NCBI RefSeq assembly: GCF_004664715.2
Contig: NC_051073.1
Coordinates: 63,602,379-63,666,378, forward strand
Source of the DNA: Peromyscus leucopus
Lineage: Eukaryota > Chordata > Mammalia > Rodentia > Cricetidae
Length of the DNA stretch: 64,000 bases
Direction: 5' to 3'
Positions 23,030-34,984 of this stretch are shown here, in pieces. The notes beneath the pieces were generated by a model that ran no database searches, was not told where the DNA came from, and saw nothing but the letters and a program-made list of their open reading frames with translations. The translations under genes were made by a program, and so were the position numbers. How positions within the stretch are numbered: the first letter of the stretch is position 1; each line of letters starts with the position of its first letter.

Positions 23030-23900
23030 AATCATAGGTCAAATGGACTGATAGGATTTAAGTCGTCTATATTGTTACTGGTTCTTCTCTTTGTTCTTTT
23101 ACTGAGAAGACTACTGAAGTCTCCAGCTGTGTTCTCTAGCTTGTCTATTTTTCTTTTGGGTCTATCAGTTTTTGCTTCGGACACTTAAGGGCTCTAATTA
23201 TTAAATTTCCCTGTTTATCATTACAAGTGACCTTTGACTCTACCAATATTCCTGTGTTTGAGTCTGCATTATCTGACGTTAACATAGCCACTCCAGGTTT
23301 GTGTGGAGCACTATTACAAAGCATTCATCCTGCCTTTTGCTTTTGATTCATCTTGTTATTAAAGTGGGATCCCTAAATAGTATGTGGTCGAGTCGTCTTT
23401 ATTTAAAAGCATTTTACAGTCTGTCTTTTAAGAGTTTAGTCCGTTTACACACATTATAGTTGTTTGACTGCTTAGTAGTATCTTTGTGTCCCTTAATTTA
23501 TGATCCTTTTATTCTTCATCCACAACCTTTGTTTCTCTTTTTTTATTGTTTTTGAGACAGGATCTCACTATATATCCCTAGCTGGCCTGGAACTCTCAGA
23601 TATTCACCAGCCTCTGCCTCCGTGTTGCTGGAATTAAAGTGTACGTCACCATGCTTGGCACCCTGTCTTCTTTGATTGCATAATTTCTCTTGCTCTAGCT
23701 TCGTGTCCACTGCCAATTTATTCTACCATCTCAACTTGTTGAACCAGGCTAATGAGTTCTGGTTATTGTATGCTTTAGATTTAGATTTCATTTGGTTTCT
23801 TTTTCTGTGTCCATTTCTGTATTGGGATTTCCTGTTTCATTCATTCTTTGGACATATTTAGGATGGCTGTAATATCTTAGTACGTATATATTATTTAATT
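23030..23900 (-). mobile_element. Ancient LINE-1 fragment, interrupted by a B1
   Basis: Reverse-strand L1M-type sequence: tctatcagtttttgcttc, atagccactccaggtttg and attaaagtgggatccc correspond to the antisense of the old mammalian L1 ORF2 region. A reverse B1 interrupts it at about 23535-23665. It is old and without open frames. Confidence 0.6.
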
Positions 23901-24004
23901 GCATTTCACAGTTACATATACATATATGTATATACACATAATAACTGTAAATACTTTGAATTCTTTGTTGAATTAGAAAATCTATGTCTAGGTAAGAGTC
24001 AATT

Positions 24005-24168
24005 TTGTTTGTTTGTTTGTTTGATTTTCAAGACAGGATTAATCTGTATAGCCCTGGCTGTCCTGGAACTCACTCTGTAGACCAGGCTGGCCTCGCACTC
24101 ACAGAGATCCACCTGGCTCTGCCTCTTGAGTGCTGGGATTAAAGGCGTGCACCTCCACCGCCCAGCAA
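24005..24168 (-). repeat. SINE B1
   Basis: (GTTT)n tail, ttttcaagacaggattaatc through gtgctgggattaaaggcg. Confidence 0.92.
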
Positions 24169-24600
24169 GTCAGTTTCTTTTGATTTCCCATCACTTTGAG
24201 AATCATACTTTTCCTATTTTATCCTAGTGATTTTTTTTTTAATTGAAAATTGCACGTGTGGGTAAAATGGACTATCAACCCTAGAATGTTGTCTTTTTGT
24301 AGAAACTGCTTTATTCTTTGGTGTGCATAGGTTTTCTCGTAATGGCAGACAGTTAATTTGCCAGAACTCAGGGCTGCAAACTTCATGCCCCTGTGATATG
24401 TAGCAGCAGTTTTTGGCTCTGGTCTTCTCGGCCTCTGCTTTCTCAGTCCACTTTGCTGGGAGCTTTTTGTGCCCATGTTGTCTCTGTGGTCTCACATGGA
24501 CCGCATGTGGAGCTCACATGGTGGAACTCGTGTTCAGATCTGGATGCTCCTGTCTTTTGCTCCTTTCCATGGTGTCTGATTGTTCTGCCATCCACATTTT

Positions 24601-25142
24601 TGTTTGTTTTTAGAGACAGTGTTGTAGCTAGAGTTTTTCTGGTCCTGCCTTGCCCACAGTCAGGACAAATCTCTGTCACCCGCCAGTCCCACTGCCACTC
24701 AGACCCAACCAAGTAAACACACAGAGACTTATATTTCTTACAAACTGTATGGCCATGGCAGGCTTCTTGCTAACTGTTCTCATATCTTAAATTAACCCAT
24801 TTCTATTAATCTATAAGTTGCCTCGTGGCTTACCGGTATCTTCACATGTTGCTTCTCATCACGGCGGCTGTCAGCATCTCCCTGCCTCAGCCTTCCACTT
24901 CCCAGAATTCTCCTCTCTCCTTGTCCTGCCTATACTTCCTGCCCGGCTACTGGCCAATCAGTCTTTTATTTATTAACCAATCAGAGCAACACATTTAACA
25001 TACAGAACATCCCACAGCACAGCTTTGTTCTGGCTGTGCTAGAACTCACCCTGTAGACCAGGTTGGCTTTGAACTCAGAGATCCACCTGCCTCGGCCTCC
25101 CAAGTGCTGGGATCAAAGGTGCATGCCAGTACCACCTGGCCT
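24601..25142 (-). mobile_element. B1 SINE split by an antisense ERV LTR
   Basis: A reverse B1 is cut after agagacag (24619) and resumes at about 25021 (gctttgttctggctgtg through gtgctgggatcaaaggtg). Between them lies an LTR in minus orientation, about 24620-25018, bounded by TGTTG and CAGCA. Its features are read on the minus strand: a CCAAT-type attggttaat and an AATAAA-like signal near the start of the LTR, and a purine-rich middle. It resembles a common cricetid ERV LTR. The exact target duplication is unclear. Confidence 0.65.
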
Positions 25143-25675
25143 GCACCCACGTTTTACCCACTGACACCAGCACTAGCGAGGCGTGTGCTTTTCAGTCCCT
25201 TGACTGTGAACACACCTGTGGCATGTTTCAAGGTGAAGCAGACTTGTGAATTTCAGCAGGATGAGTTGTGTCTTCTTTATCTGCTGCAAAACAGGGTTAA
25301 TTCCTGAGAGAGACGAGAGGACGCCCAGGACATCAGACGGTGTCGCTCGACAGAACAGGAGTGGCTGTTGGTATTTGGTTGGCAGGCTTGTGAAGAAGAT
25401 CTAGAGGACTGCAGCACAGGGCATGCCAGTGGTTGAATTGAGCAAAGAGTGGGTCATAGCAGATGGTGACAGTCACTCATGACAGGAGAGCAATGATGGA
25501 AAGTCAGTAACAACAGCAGAGTTACCATAATCAGGGAGGACTGAGTCTCGGTTATGAATCTCAGGACTTTATACACCTTTACCCACTTCGGAGACAGGAG
25601 CTCATGTAACTAGGCTGGCTGTGGTCTCACTGTGTAGCCAATGGTGACTTCCACCTCCCAGGTGCTGGCAGGTAT

Positions 25676-25745
25676 GTAGTGCTGGGGATCGACCCAGGGG
25701 TTCCTGTGTGCTAGGCAAGCATTCTGTCAGGGAGCTCTGTGGCCA
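25676..25745 (-). repeat. SINE ID element
   Basis: Reverse ID: gtgctggggatcgaccc through ggcaagcattctgtc. Confidence 0.65.
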
Positions 25746-25903
25746 CTCTTCTCCACTTTCAGCACACAAGTGCAGCATTCCTTTATGGATGCAAACTATA
25801 AAGATGACACAGTCTTACTGTTTTACTTTTCAGAATGAGTGAAGAGCTGAATGTATTGAGTTTGCACTTTATAAACAGTCAGTGTTACTGTTCCTTTTTA
25901 AAG

Positions 25904-26025
25904 CCAGGCATGGTGGCGCAGGTGCACACCTTTAGTCCCAGCACTCCAGAGGGAGAAGCTGGGGGATCTCTGAGTTCCAGGACAGCCAGGGCTGTTACAC
26001 GGAGAAACCCTGTCTGGGGAGGGGT
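25904..26025 (+). repeat. SINE B1 with internal deletion
   Basis: gccaggcatggtggcgcagg; ends at ggagaaaccctgtctgg. Confidence 0.8.
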
Positions 26026-26034
26026 TAGATTTTT

Positions 26035-26245
26035 ACAATCGTATTTCATATGAGTATTTGGCCTGCGTATATGGAAGTTCATCCTGTGTGTAACGTGTGC
26101 TGCAGAGTTCAGAAGAGCGTGTTAGATCTCTGAAACTGGCATAACAGAGGGTAGTGAGCTACCGGAGTGGGTGCTGGGAACCAAGTCTGGGATTTTTGCA
26201 AGAGCAGCCTGTGCTCTGAACTGCTGGGCCATTTCTGTAGCCCCC
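26035..26245 (-). repeat. SINE B2/B3, old
   Basis: Reverse: gagtatttggcctgcgtatatg, cggagtgggtgctgggaac, gctgggccatttctgtagc. Confidence 0.75.
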
Positions 26246-26465
26246 CAGAAGTTTTTCTTGGTCCTGAACATAAGCTCTCGTCCCTAAACAGCCTCCACAC
26301 CCCTGCTGCCCACCCCGTTAACCTCTGATCTACCTGTCTCTGGGATCATTCTAGATACTTAATGGAGTCACAGACTTAGCTTTCTCTAGCTGCCTTGTTC
26401 TACTTAATGTTGTGTTTTCATGTTTCATTCAAGCTTGTAGCATGTATCAAAATTTCGTTTCTTGT

Positions 26466-26627
26466 CAGGCAGTGGTGGCGCACACCTTTAATCCCAGCAC
26501 TCGGGAGGCAAAGGCAGGCGGATCTCTGTGAGTTCGAGGCCAGCCTGGTCTACAGAGCAAATTCCAAGATGGCCAGGGCTATTACAAAGAGAAAACCTGT
26601 CCTGAAAAACCAAAACAGTCAAACAAA
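26466..26627 (+). repeat. SINE B1
   Basis: gtcaggcagtggtggcgcac through gaaaacctgtcctgaaaaacc. Confidence 0.92.
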
Positions 26628-27024
26628 AATATCATTTATTTTTCTGGCTATTTAATGTTTTATTTAGTATATGTTGTAGCAATATGAGGAGGTTATTTAG
26701 ATAGATCTTTTTGGTAAAATGTGCCAAGTTATATAGTAGTGTTAACTTCCTTAAGAAAAGGCTTTGAGCAAAGAGTAATTTAAAGTAATTAGTGTAGATC
26801 CCATGTGAATCTTTTTAAAAAATGATCTAAATAAGCACTTGTGTTGAAAATGATGTGTGTTCCTTCTTCTGGTGCTTACCTGCCACCAGAAAGTCCCCTG
26901 TCGTTTGCAGAGATAAGTTAGACGATACAGAGCCTTTGTGCTTTTTCCACTTTCTCATCTGTATCCTCTTTCTTCTGCCGTGCTTTTGTGGATACCCTGC
27001 TAACCTTGTGATGTCTGTTTGCAG

Positions 27025-27210
27025 ATAGGAGAGAGAATCCGGGTCATCTTGGACATGGAAGATAAGACTTTAGCTTTTGAGCGTGGGTATGAGTTCCTGG
27101 GAGTTGCCTTCCGAGGACTTCCGAAGGCCTGCTTATACCCAGCAGTGTCTGCTGTATACGGCAACACAGAAGTGACTTTGGTTTACCTTGGGAAACCTTT
27201 GGATGGATGA
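27025..27210 (+). CDS. FBXO45: F-box/SPRY domain-containing protein 1, exon 3 (residues 220-280)
   Basis: Last coding exon: 61 codons plus TGA at 27208-27210, after acceptor GTTTGCAG|ATAGGA. It encodes [20 protein letters not shown] and closes with [12 protein letters not shown], the conserved C terminus. It completes the SPRY beta-sandwich (about 92-278 overall). Joined with exons 1 and 2 (300 + 357 + 186 nt) the reading frame is 843 nt including the stop. No frameshift or premature stop is present. Confidence 0.98.
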
Positions 27211-27705
27211 CAGTGGCTTTCTGGAAGAAGGACAGTGGAGAAGAGATCTACTTGTGGAAAGTAGAACCACGAAGCGATAGTGTCATGTGTGCATGCCCGA
27301 GAAACATCCTGAAAACACATGAAGTCGAGAACCGGAGAAGCAGCTGTACAACAGAGATGATCTTAGTGTTTCCTCTTTCCACTGGGCCAGAAAAATCCTC
27401 AGGGTTGCAGTTGGTTGAGTGGGTAGTTGACACATGCATGTTGCCACAGACTCTTCTCTAAGTTAGCAGTGAGTTACTTCCAGCTTAAAGGTGAGGTTCA
27501 GAGATGCTGTAGAAGGGAACCGCAGGATTGGATGTAGTTTTATGAAGAAGGTTCAATCCCATCTTACAACTGCCTGTTCTTCCTCCAGTCCCTTTACTTC
27601 TAGCCAGCTTGACTTAGGAAGTATGAAACTGGCTGGGTTTTATTTAATATTTTTAATATATTGAGAAGCATGGTCTGCCTGGACTGCACTTCTCTAGCAA
27701 TGAGA

Positions 27706-27711
27706 AATAAA
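27706..27711 (+). terminator. FBXO45: FBXO45 proximal poly(A) signal candidate
   Basis: AATAAA about 500 nt past the stop, followed at about 27731-27755 by a GT/T-rich stretch suited to a downstream element. Confidence 0.5.
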
Positions 27712-28650
27712 ATTGTGCAGCTATTTTAAAAGTTGTATATATAATGTGTGTAAAAACTGTTAAAAAAAACAAAAAGGACAAAGGGGTTGCTTTGTTCTAA
27801 TTCAGTTTCTTAAATATCACTACATGGTACAAAATTAGAGTGACATTTGGGGACAGTAGGGTAACACAAACAGAAAGAGGAGACACGTTGTACTAGCTCA
27901 TTTGTGTTTGGGGCTTATAGTCCATGGCTGTAACAGAATTATGGCAAAGGTTCCTCGGTTGGCTAAAGACTGGGGAAATAGATCTACTTATAATTATGCA
28001 TATGCCAGCAAGGACTGTTGCAGACGTAATAGGAATGTGCGTCTCTTGGCATCTGGCTTTAGTTTTTGGTCTTCTGAGAAAACTGGTCTCCACACCAAAC
28101 AGTCCCAGCTGCTCTTACAGTACTCAGTATGAGCGCTGTTAGTATAAACCCCAGGGGAACACATAGTCAACGGTTCTTTTTATTTCCTAACTTTATAATG
28201 CTGTAGCTGTTATGAATAATTTTTAATTTCATATTGTTTACATTACACAACAATTGGAGCCTCAAAGTCTCCACTGGGGCTGTCAACAAAATGTTTACTC
28301 ACCCATCTGAAACAGTGCCATCCCAAACCCTGGTTAAGAGTGTTCTTAATCACCTAGGTATTGCCCCCTGGGACTGAACGCTGAAAACCTAGGTTGGCAA
28401 CAATTAGAAAGTCATTGGAAAGAGTTGGACATTATTTCCTCTTCTGACCCATAAACCTTCTCACTGATACTCTGGAATAATAATTCGACACACATGAGCT
28501 GAGGGTTTGTTTTTTTCTTTTGTTACAACAGAAACACCTTTCTGTATGAAAGTATAATTAATATGGCTCAGATACATAAGAATTGATGAAGGCAAGTAAA
28601 ATCTTTGTACTTTTTACATGACTGCTGTATGTATATTTTGTTTTAAATCT

Positions 28651-28656
28651 AATAAA
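28651..28656 (+). terminator. FBXO45: FBXO45 distal poly(A) signal candidate
   Basis: AATAAA about 1.44 kb past the stop, followed by the GT-containing stretch ttgctggggttcttgg. Confidence 0.5.
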
Positions 28657-28660
28657 ATTA

Positions 28661-31029
28661 GGGACAGCGAGCAGCTTGCTGGGGTTCTTGGAGTCCTTGA
28701 GAATTAAACTTATCAATATTGCTAGGAAGCAGGCGGCTTCAGCCATAGACAGGCCTGTAGTCGCCTCTTGAAAAGGTTACAGGTATTTATTGTGTATTTG
28801 CTGTGTTGCTTGAAAAAGAGAAATTTGTTAAAGATTCTTTTTTTATGATCTGTATCGAGAAGAAACTTTGTACAAAGTGGAATTCAATGTTAAACTTATT
28901 GGGGAAGACAGCTGGCCCAGGGAATGTTGTGGCTTTTTGTTTTTGTTTTTGTTTTTGTTTTGTTTTTGTTTTGTTTTCTGGTCTAGAACAACTCAGTTTG
29001 GTGGTAGTAAAATTTGGTTAAAGACCTGGTTAAGGATGGAGAGGACTAGTGGAGAGGTGGTGGCAGTCCTTAAGTACTTGCTGTATCTTCAGGTTGTGAC
29101 AGTTGCTGAGCTGCCCATGAGTTTGGCTTACAACTTTGTTTTTGTCTTGTCATAAATGTTAATTTGTAACAACATTCTGACGGTGCTCACTGGAAAACAA
29201 AATCCCATGGTTATTCCTTCCTTATTGAACCTAAAATCAGATAATTACCTAACTATTGAACACCAAGCTATTTCTGTGTTTTGCTTTTGATTTTTTAAGA
29301 CTGATTCTCGATATGTAGCTCAAGCCTCCTTGAACTCACAGTGATCTCCCTGCCTCAGCCTTTCCAATACTGAGAATACAGGTGTATGCCGCCATTCTTA
29401 GGTCAAAGATCAAGTGTTCCTAGTTAGGATGAGCGTCAGGAGAATGGAGAGCCTTCATTTATAGCTGGGTCTGTTTGTTACTAGAGCCCTGAAGTGGCTG
29501 TCGAGATCTTTAGGGCAAACTGTTCCATGTTGAAGGAGGTCCTGTTTTCATTGGTGCTTAGAAAGCATGTAGAAGAAACATTTGTACCTGAAGACTGAGC
29601 GAGCATATCACCTAAATCAGTGCTGCTCCAGCTTGGCTGGATTTTGGAGTAGCTTAAAAAAAATATGTAAGCTTGGGTCCCATAACCCTGACTCTGGTGT
29701 TGTTGGGATATGTTCTGACCATAAGGATTTAACAATGTCCTGCTGGTTTCAGAATGCTGCCAAGGGTTGAGAGCAGTTGTGCCGAACTTCACCTAGACTT
29801 TTCTCATCTGCAAAGTAGGAAGTCCTTGCTCCCCTCACTACCTCACAGGGATACAGAGGGTCCAAGAGAAAACACTGAGTCCTGGTGGTGTGGGTGGAAG
29901 GCTGCTGAGAGGCGAGCCGCTGTTCTGTTTCCACTGCAGCTGCGATCAGGAAAACACGTGTAATTGAATTTGTTGCTGCCGCGGGAGCTCTTGTGTCGTT
30001 CTTTGAGGAAGCATGCATGGGTGGAACTGAAGTTAATTACTCCTCCTCGGATTCACTATGGTCTCCTGTCCTACTTGAGATAGGCTGTTACAGTTGTCTG
30101 GTTTTTCATAGGAAAGAAGAAATATTAAGACTTAATTCTGTAATGTTCATTGGCTCATAATTCATTAAAAATTCATACAAGGAATTCTGTGGTAGTAGAT
30201 GTCATTTCATAGTTGCATTATTTTTTCATTGTTGACTTTTGAATGTCAAGCCATTTATTTCATCTCTCATTTTTTCTCAAATGAGCTTAAATACAGATTT
30301 GACAGTGCGTCTGAAGCAAGCTTGCTGGGTGCAGCTGAGCATCTGAACGGCTCGGGGCTCAGGTATCTCCTGCCTCTTGGGTCTGATCTGATTGGGAAGT
30401 TTGATAAACGGCACAGGAATTACAGCTGACTTCATCACTTCTGGGCCTTTTAATCATTTTAAGGCATGAGCAGTCGCTCTGACAACTGTTAGAGCTGCCC
30501 AACCCAGATGCTGCCCTTATAACATTTTCCTCTCCTCCCTCAAGGCGTCTCTCCTTCCTTACAGTCTCCCTGGTTTTGTTTTTAATGCGTACTTGACTCA
30601 AGCTTTGTGGCTTTACAGCTTGCTCATTTACTGTGTTAGCTCCCTGCACTAATACAGCATCTCGGATGAGCTCATTGTCTTTGTGTCCAGTCTCTAAGCC
30701 TGGTAAACAGGGGCTCATGTATTTCCTGTGAGAAAGAAGAATTTGGAAGAAAAACTAAAGCACGTCTAAATACGCAGACCAAAGTACAAGAAAAACAGAT
30801 GAGAGAAATTCTGTGTGTAATCCAGGTGGAGCGGGAGGCGCAGGATGCAAGCAAGTCTGAGCAAATGAAGCAGTTTTTGCCAGGGCTTTTGGGCCACTCC
30901 CCCTTATTCAGAAACACTGATAAAATGACTTTCTAGTTCTTGGTGTAGATTTCAGACTTGTTTAGAATAGAAAATAGAATATTGTGTTCTCATTTGGGGC
31001 ACAGGGATGGCTGTTCTGCAGTCCTGTTC
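28661..31029. other. Mostly single-copy intergenic sequence downstream of FBXO45
   Basis: Only a (GTTTT)n tract (about 28940-28980) and one old reverse B1 (about 29288-29402) are recognised. The low repeat density, compared with the flanks, could mean a longer FBXO45 3' UTR or conserved regulatory DNA. A 119-codon reverse open frame (30359-30718) has no recognisable product. Confidence 0.45.
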
Positions 31030-31178
31030 CCCCCCAGACAGGGTTTCTCGGTGTAGTTTTGGTGTCTGTCCTGGAACTCACTCTGTAGACCAGGATGGCC
31101 TTGAACTCACAGAGATCCACCCGGCTCTGCCTCCCGAGTGCTGGGATTAAAGGAATGCGACACCACCGCCCGGCTGGG
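31030..31178 (-). repeat. SINE B1
   Basis: Reverse: gacagggtttctcggtgtag through gggattaaaggaatgcg. Many CpGs are retained. Confidence 0.92.
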
Positions 31179-31219
31179 ATGGCTGCTTTCCCTTAGCTTC
31201 CTAATAAAAAGTTTAAACT

Positions 31220-31405
31220 AGGGCTGTCAAGATGGCTCAGCAGGTAAAGGCACTGGCCACCAAACCCTGTGACCTGTGTGTGTGATCTCTGGAGCCCACG
31301 TAACTGGAAGGAGAGAGCTGACTCCCAAAAATTACCCTTCACATACAGGCTGTGGCACACAAGGGCATGCATATTGCAGACAAAATGTAAAAGTAAATAT
31401 TTTTT
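31220..31405 (+). repeat. SINE B2/B3
   Basis: gggctgtcaagatggctcagc head, B3-type body, A-rich tail. Confidence 0.85.
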
Positions 31406-31421
31406 TAAAAAGCTAATGTCT

Positions 31422-31505
31422 GCCTAGGGATATAGCTCAGTGGTAGAGTGCATGTCTAGTATGCAGAAGGCCCTGGGTTCAATCCCTAGTACCACAAATA
31501 ACAAA
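31422..31505 (+). repeat. SINE ID element
   Basis: gcctagggatatagctcag, gtggtagagtgc, gggttcaatccctagtac. Confidence 0.85.
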
Positions 31506-31814
31506 ATGCCAATGTCCAAAGTTTAATTCTAAGCCTGTTATAATGGGAGTAGGCTAGACATCTTCATTTTAACGTGGCTGACTCGCTTCCTTCCCCAATC
31601 TGTATTTAAGGAGATCGTTTTCTGTGTTCCTCTGTTGGCATGTGTTCATTGTAAGAATGCTGGGTTGTTACGCTGCTTTCATCTGTATACCATGCGCTGT
31701 GGTCACATCCTTCCCATTACCTCCGTACACCCTCCAGCCCTTCTGCTTTGGTGTCCTGTGTGTGCATTGAAGTCTGGACACAGCACATGATGGAGATGCA
31801 GCATTTGTCTGAGT

Positions 31815-31925
31815 CACTGTTTCTGTTTTTGAGATAGGGATTCACTAGGGAATGGAGCAGGCTGGTCTGGAAATTGTATCCCTCTGCCTGTGTCTCCAGA
31901 GTAATGGGATTATAGATGTGCCTAT
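31815..31925 (-). repeat. SINE B1 remnant
   Basis: ttttgagatagggattcac through taatgggattatagatgtg. Confidence 0.6.
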
Positions 31926-32008
31926 AATTACTTATTAATTACTGTAAAAACTATAGTGGTGGCACATCTTCACTTTTGAAGGAAAGAAGGCTTTAAGATT
32001 GGAATGAA

Positions 32009-32178
32009 AGCCGGGCAGTGGTGGCGCACACCTTTAATCCCAGCACTTGGGAGGCAGAGACAGGTGGATCTCTGTGAGTTCAAGGCCAGCCTGGTCTACA
32101 GAGTGAGTTCCAGGACAGCCAGGGCTGCCAGAGCTGTTACACAGAGGAAACCCTGTCTCAAAAAGCAAACAAAAAAAG
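32009..32178 (+). repeat. SINE B1
   Basis: gccgggcagtggtggcgcac through cctgtctcaaaaagc. It contains a small duplication (gccagggctgccagagctg). Confidence 0.93.
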
Positions 32179-32539
32179 ATGGAATGAAAATTGTTAGTGA
32201 CAGTTCTCTTCAGAAGCCAAAGGTGATAAGGATCCCCGAGTGGTGAAGGAAGGCGTGCACTCATGATCACTCACTGAAAGGCGACAGGCTGGCTGCACAG
32301 GGTGTTCAGAAGCAGCTGAGTGCTGCCCGCCCACCCTTTCAAGCGCAGACTCCAGCGAGCTTCGGCACTGTGCATTCACCACATTGGAAGTGTTGGTGAT
32401 TCCCTAGGCCACACTTTTTGTGTGTTTTACGTGGCTGTAGTTGAGCTGTAGCTTCTGGAGTTGTGAAAGGTCTCCCCAACCACCCTGCTGTTAGCCACCT
32501 CCTCAAACTTAGAAAGAATGGAAAAATCAGAAAAGTCAA

Positions 32540-32625
32540 CTCAGAATTGATTAAATATTTTTGTAGCACCCACCACACGCCGGGCTCTCTCTCGCCAGCT
32601 GCTGTGGATATAAATAGAAAGAGGA
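32540..32625 (+). repeat. MIR/L2-like remnant
   Basis: ttgattaaatatttttgtagc, then acgccgggctctctc and ctgctgtggatataaatag match the pattern of an old mammalian MIR/L2 3' region. Confidence 0.35.
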
Positions 32626-33119
32626 GAAGAACAGAACTAGCAGCAGCAACCTGTTCCGCCCTTGCTCCCGATGGTAGGTGTGAAGATGGCCGCAATACCA
32701 AAAGAATCATGGCCGTAATGGACGGAAGCATGGGTCCCGTGTGGCGGAGGAGAATCAATGCTCCAACCCTGGAGTGGTGTAGTAGTCTCAGGAGATGAAA
32801 GTGTAGCCCACTGTTGTAGGCAGATGGCAGTCTGCTGTGAGGGGAGGTGAGTAGTATCTGGGAACTGCATGCTGGACAAGTGGTCAGGCAGTTTAGGTCC
32901 AGGATATTGAGGCCAGGTCACAGCTCCCAAACCAAGAGAGCTTTGGGTTTATCTTGTCTCATGGGGAAGCCATTCAAAGGTTTGCCTAGGGTCCGGACAT
33001 GACCCATGACCTGTGAGTTCCATCTGCAAAAAGTAACCGGCGATCCGAACGGGAAATGACGGACCTAACCAAGGCAACTAAGGATGTGAAGGAGAGATGT
33101 GTTGAGATTTCTGAGGGGA

Positions 33120-33320
33120 TGGGAAGATGGCTCCGTTGTAGTGTTTGCTGTGGAAGCAGTCCTGAGCACCACAAGCTGGGCTCGGCGGCACATACCTGTT
33201 ACCCCAGTGCTGCCGGGCAGGGGAGGAGGGGGGAATCCCTTGGCTTACTGGCCAGCCAGTTTAGCTGAATCTTTGGGGTCCAGGTTCAGTGGGAGTCCCT
33301 GTCTCAGAAAAGAAGGTGGA
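33120..33320 (+). repeat. B4/B1-like SINE, diverged
   Basis: gaagatggctccgttgtag head, cggcacatacctgttaccccag, gagtccctgtctcagaaaag. Confidence 0.45.
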
Positions 33321-33360
33321 AAACACCGCAAGACAGCACCCAACACTGACCTCTGGCCTA

Positions 33361-33730
33361 CACTGCTGTCTTCCTCTTTCTGTTGCTGTGGTAAGCACCA
33401 TGACCAAAAACAACTTGGAGAGGAAAGGGTGTATTTCCACTAAAAGTATATAGTCCCAACTGAGGAGAAGCCAGGGCAGCAACCTGGGGACAGGAAGTGA
33501 AGCAGAGGCCTTGGAGGAACTCTGCTGGCTGCCTTGCTCCATTATAGGCTGCTTAGCTTGCTTATTTATATCATCCAGGACCAAGGGATGGCACCACCAT
33601 GTCAATCACTAGTCAATAAAATGCACCACAAGCATCTATAGGCAAATCTAATGGAGGCATTTGCTCAACTCTGAATCCGTTTCCCCAGGCGACTAGCTTA
33701 TGTCACGTTGACAAAATCTAGCCAACACAA
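33361..33730 (-). repeat. Rodent interspersed repeat, family A (name not asserted)
   Basis: Begins tttctgttgctgtggtaagc and ends near gttgacaaaatctagccaac. This is a widespread rodent repeat that I recognise by sequence but cannot name with certainty. Related copies lie at 45695-46140 (opposite strand), 49270-49440, 50165-50500 and 62222-62572. Confidence 0.65.
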
Positions 33731-33759
33731 ACATACATGCATGCACACATGAACATCTA

Positions 33760-33815
33760 CCTATACACCTTACCCTCCACCCCACCCCCCCACCCCCACC
33801 CCCCCACCCCGTCAA
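33760..33815. repeat. C-rich low-complexity tract
   Basis: CCCCACC-type runs. The complementary strand is G-rich and could form G-quadruplex. Confidence 0.9.
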
Positions 33816-34049
33816 AAAAAAGGAATAGGAAGGTCAGTGGACACTATTTGTACATGAAGAGCAAAACATTCTTGCTGTGATCAGCTGATAATAGGGCCCG
33901 CTCTTCATTAGAACAGGGAGCTGAAAAGGAGGAACTGGCTGGGTGGTAGTGATCTCAGTTTCAAACATGTCTGAAGTGAAAATGTTCAAAGTCAGTTGGA
34001 ACTAATTTGTAGCTGAGGTAGACAGTGAATGGTGGTCCATTAAAAAGCT

Positions 34050-34362
34050 GCTGATGGGGTCAGTGAGGTGGCTCAGTGGCTAAGAGCTCTTGGCATCAAG
34101 CCTGAGGACTTGAGTGAGATGCCCAGAATCCATATGATGGAAGGAGAGAACTGACTCCTACACATTATCCTCTGACCTCCGCGTGTGCACCATGGCATGA
34201 ACATGCACGCACATACACACTCAATAAATGTAAAAGGGCTGGCTCTGGTGGCACAAGCCTTTAATGGCAGAACTCAAGAGGCAGAGGCAGGAGGATCTCT
34301 GAGTCCGGGCTGGCCACTGCTACATCGTGAGACCCTGATTCAAAAGAGAAAGTTTTAAAAAA
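34050..34362 (+). repeat. SINE B2/B3 followed by SINE B1
   Basis: B2/B3 at about 34050-34235 (ggtcagtgaggtggctcag), then a diverged B1 at 34236-34362 (ggctggctctggtggcac). Confidence 0.75.
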
Positions 34363-34699
34363 GAGCTGTTGGTCTTGCTCTCCTCATTGACTTTACTAGA
34401 TCTACAATCTAGTAGACCTGTGAGCCAGCACTTAGAGTGGGACCCAGGAGGACCAGATTCATGGTCATCTTCAGCTGCATAACACGTGTGAGGTCATCCT
34501 GGACTAGATAGATTGATTCAAGTAAGTTTTGACACGTGTATATTGATCACAATCAGGATACTATGTCCCAGGAAGGCTTTTTAAAAGAAGATGCCCAGGT
34601 AAATTCTGCAAAGTAGGATGAGTTCAAACATCCACACTGACATTGTTACAAGTTTCCAGGTCATTTGCCCTTGAACCAGAAGACCACCTTTCGGAAAGA

Positions 34700-34905
34700 A
34701 AACAAAATTAAAATAGATGGACAAGGTGGTTCAGAGCTAAGGGGTTTTCCACCAAGCCTAAAACCCGAGACTCACTCTCGGCACCATGTGGTGGGAAGAG
34801 AGCCAACTCCCGAAAACTGTCCTCTGAGTCCCATGCTTTGCCATACCCATACATGCCATATACAAAGTAAATCAGTAAAACGTAATAAACTCAGGACAAA
34901 TTGAA
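34700..34905 (+). repeat. SINE B2/B3, diverged
   Basis: gatggacaaggtggttcag head; ccgagactcactctcgg; tail atcagtaaaacg. Confidence 0.6.
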
Positions 34906-34984
34906 GTTAAACCCGGATCCATTCATTGCCAGAGCCTGGGCACTCATTATTTATTATTTGTTACTGTTTATGTCTATGCATGAG

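Larger units (their letters stand above)
21267..27024 (+). other. FBXO45: FBXO45 intron 2
   Basis: 5758-bp intron, donor GTGAGG and acceptor TGTTTGCAG. It holds B1/B2/ID SINEs, an old LINE-1 fragment and an LTR. The stretches 21300-21885 and 25140-25600 have no recognised feature. Confidence 0.92.
27211..28660 (+). other. FBXO45: FBXO45 3' untranslated region (predicted extent)
   Basis: Repeat-free, AT-rich sequence following the stop codon, with two AATAAA signals. I infer the main end near 28675, but a shorter form ending near 27730 is possible, and a longer one cannot be excluded. Confidence 0.6.

Noticed and set aside
30359..30718. 119-codon reverse open frame in the repeat-poor island
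   Set aside because: No recognisable domain, no good start context and no promoter or poly(A) signal; kept only as part of the single-copy region.
32339..32798. Overlapping open frames on both strands (139 and 111 codons)
   Set aside because: Both strands are open over a short GC-rich part with a MIR-like piece; there is no family resemblance.
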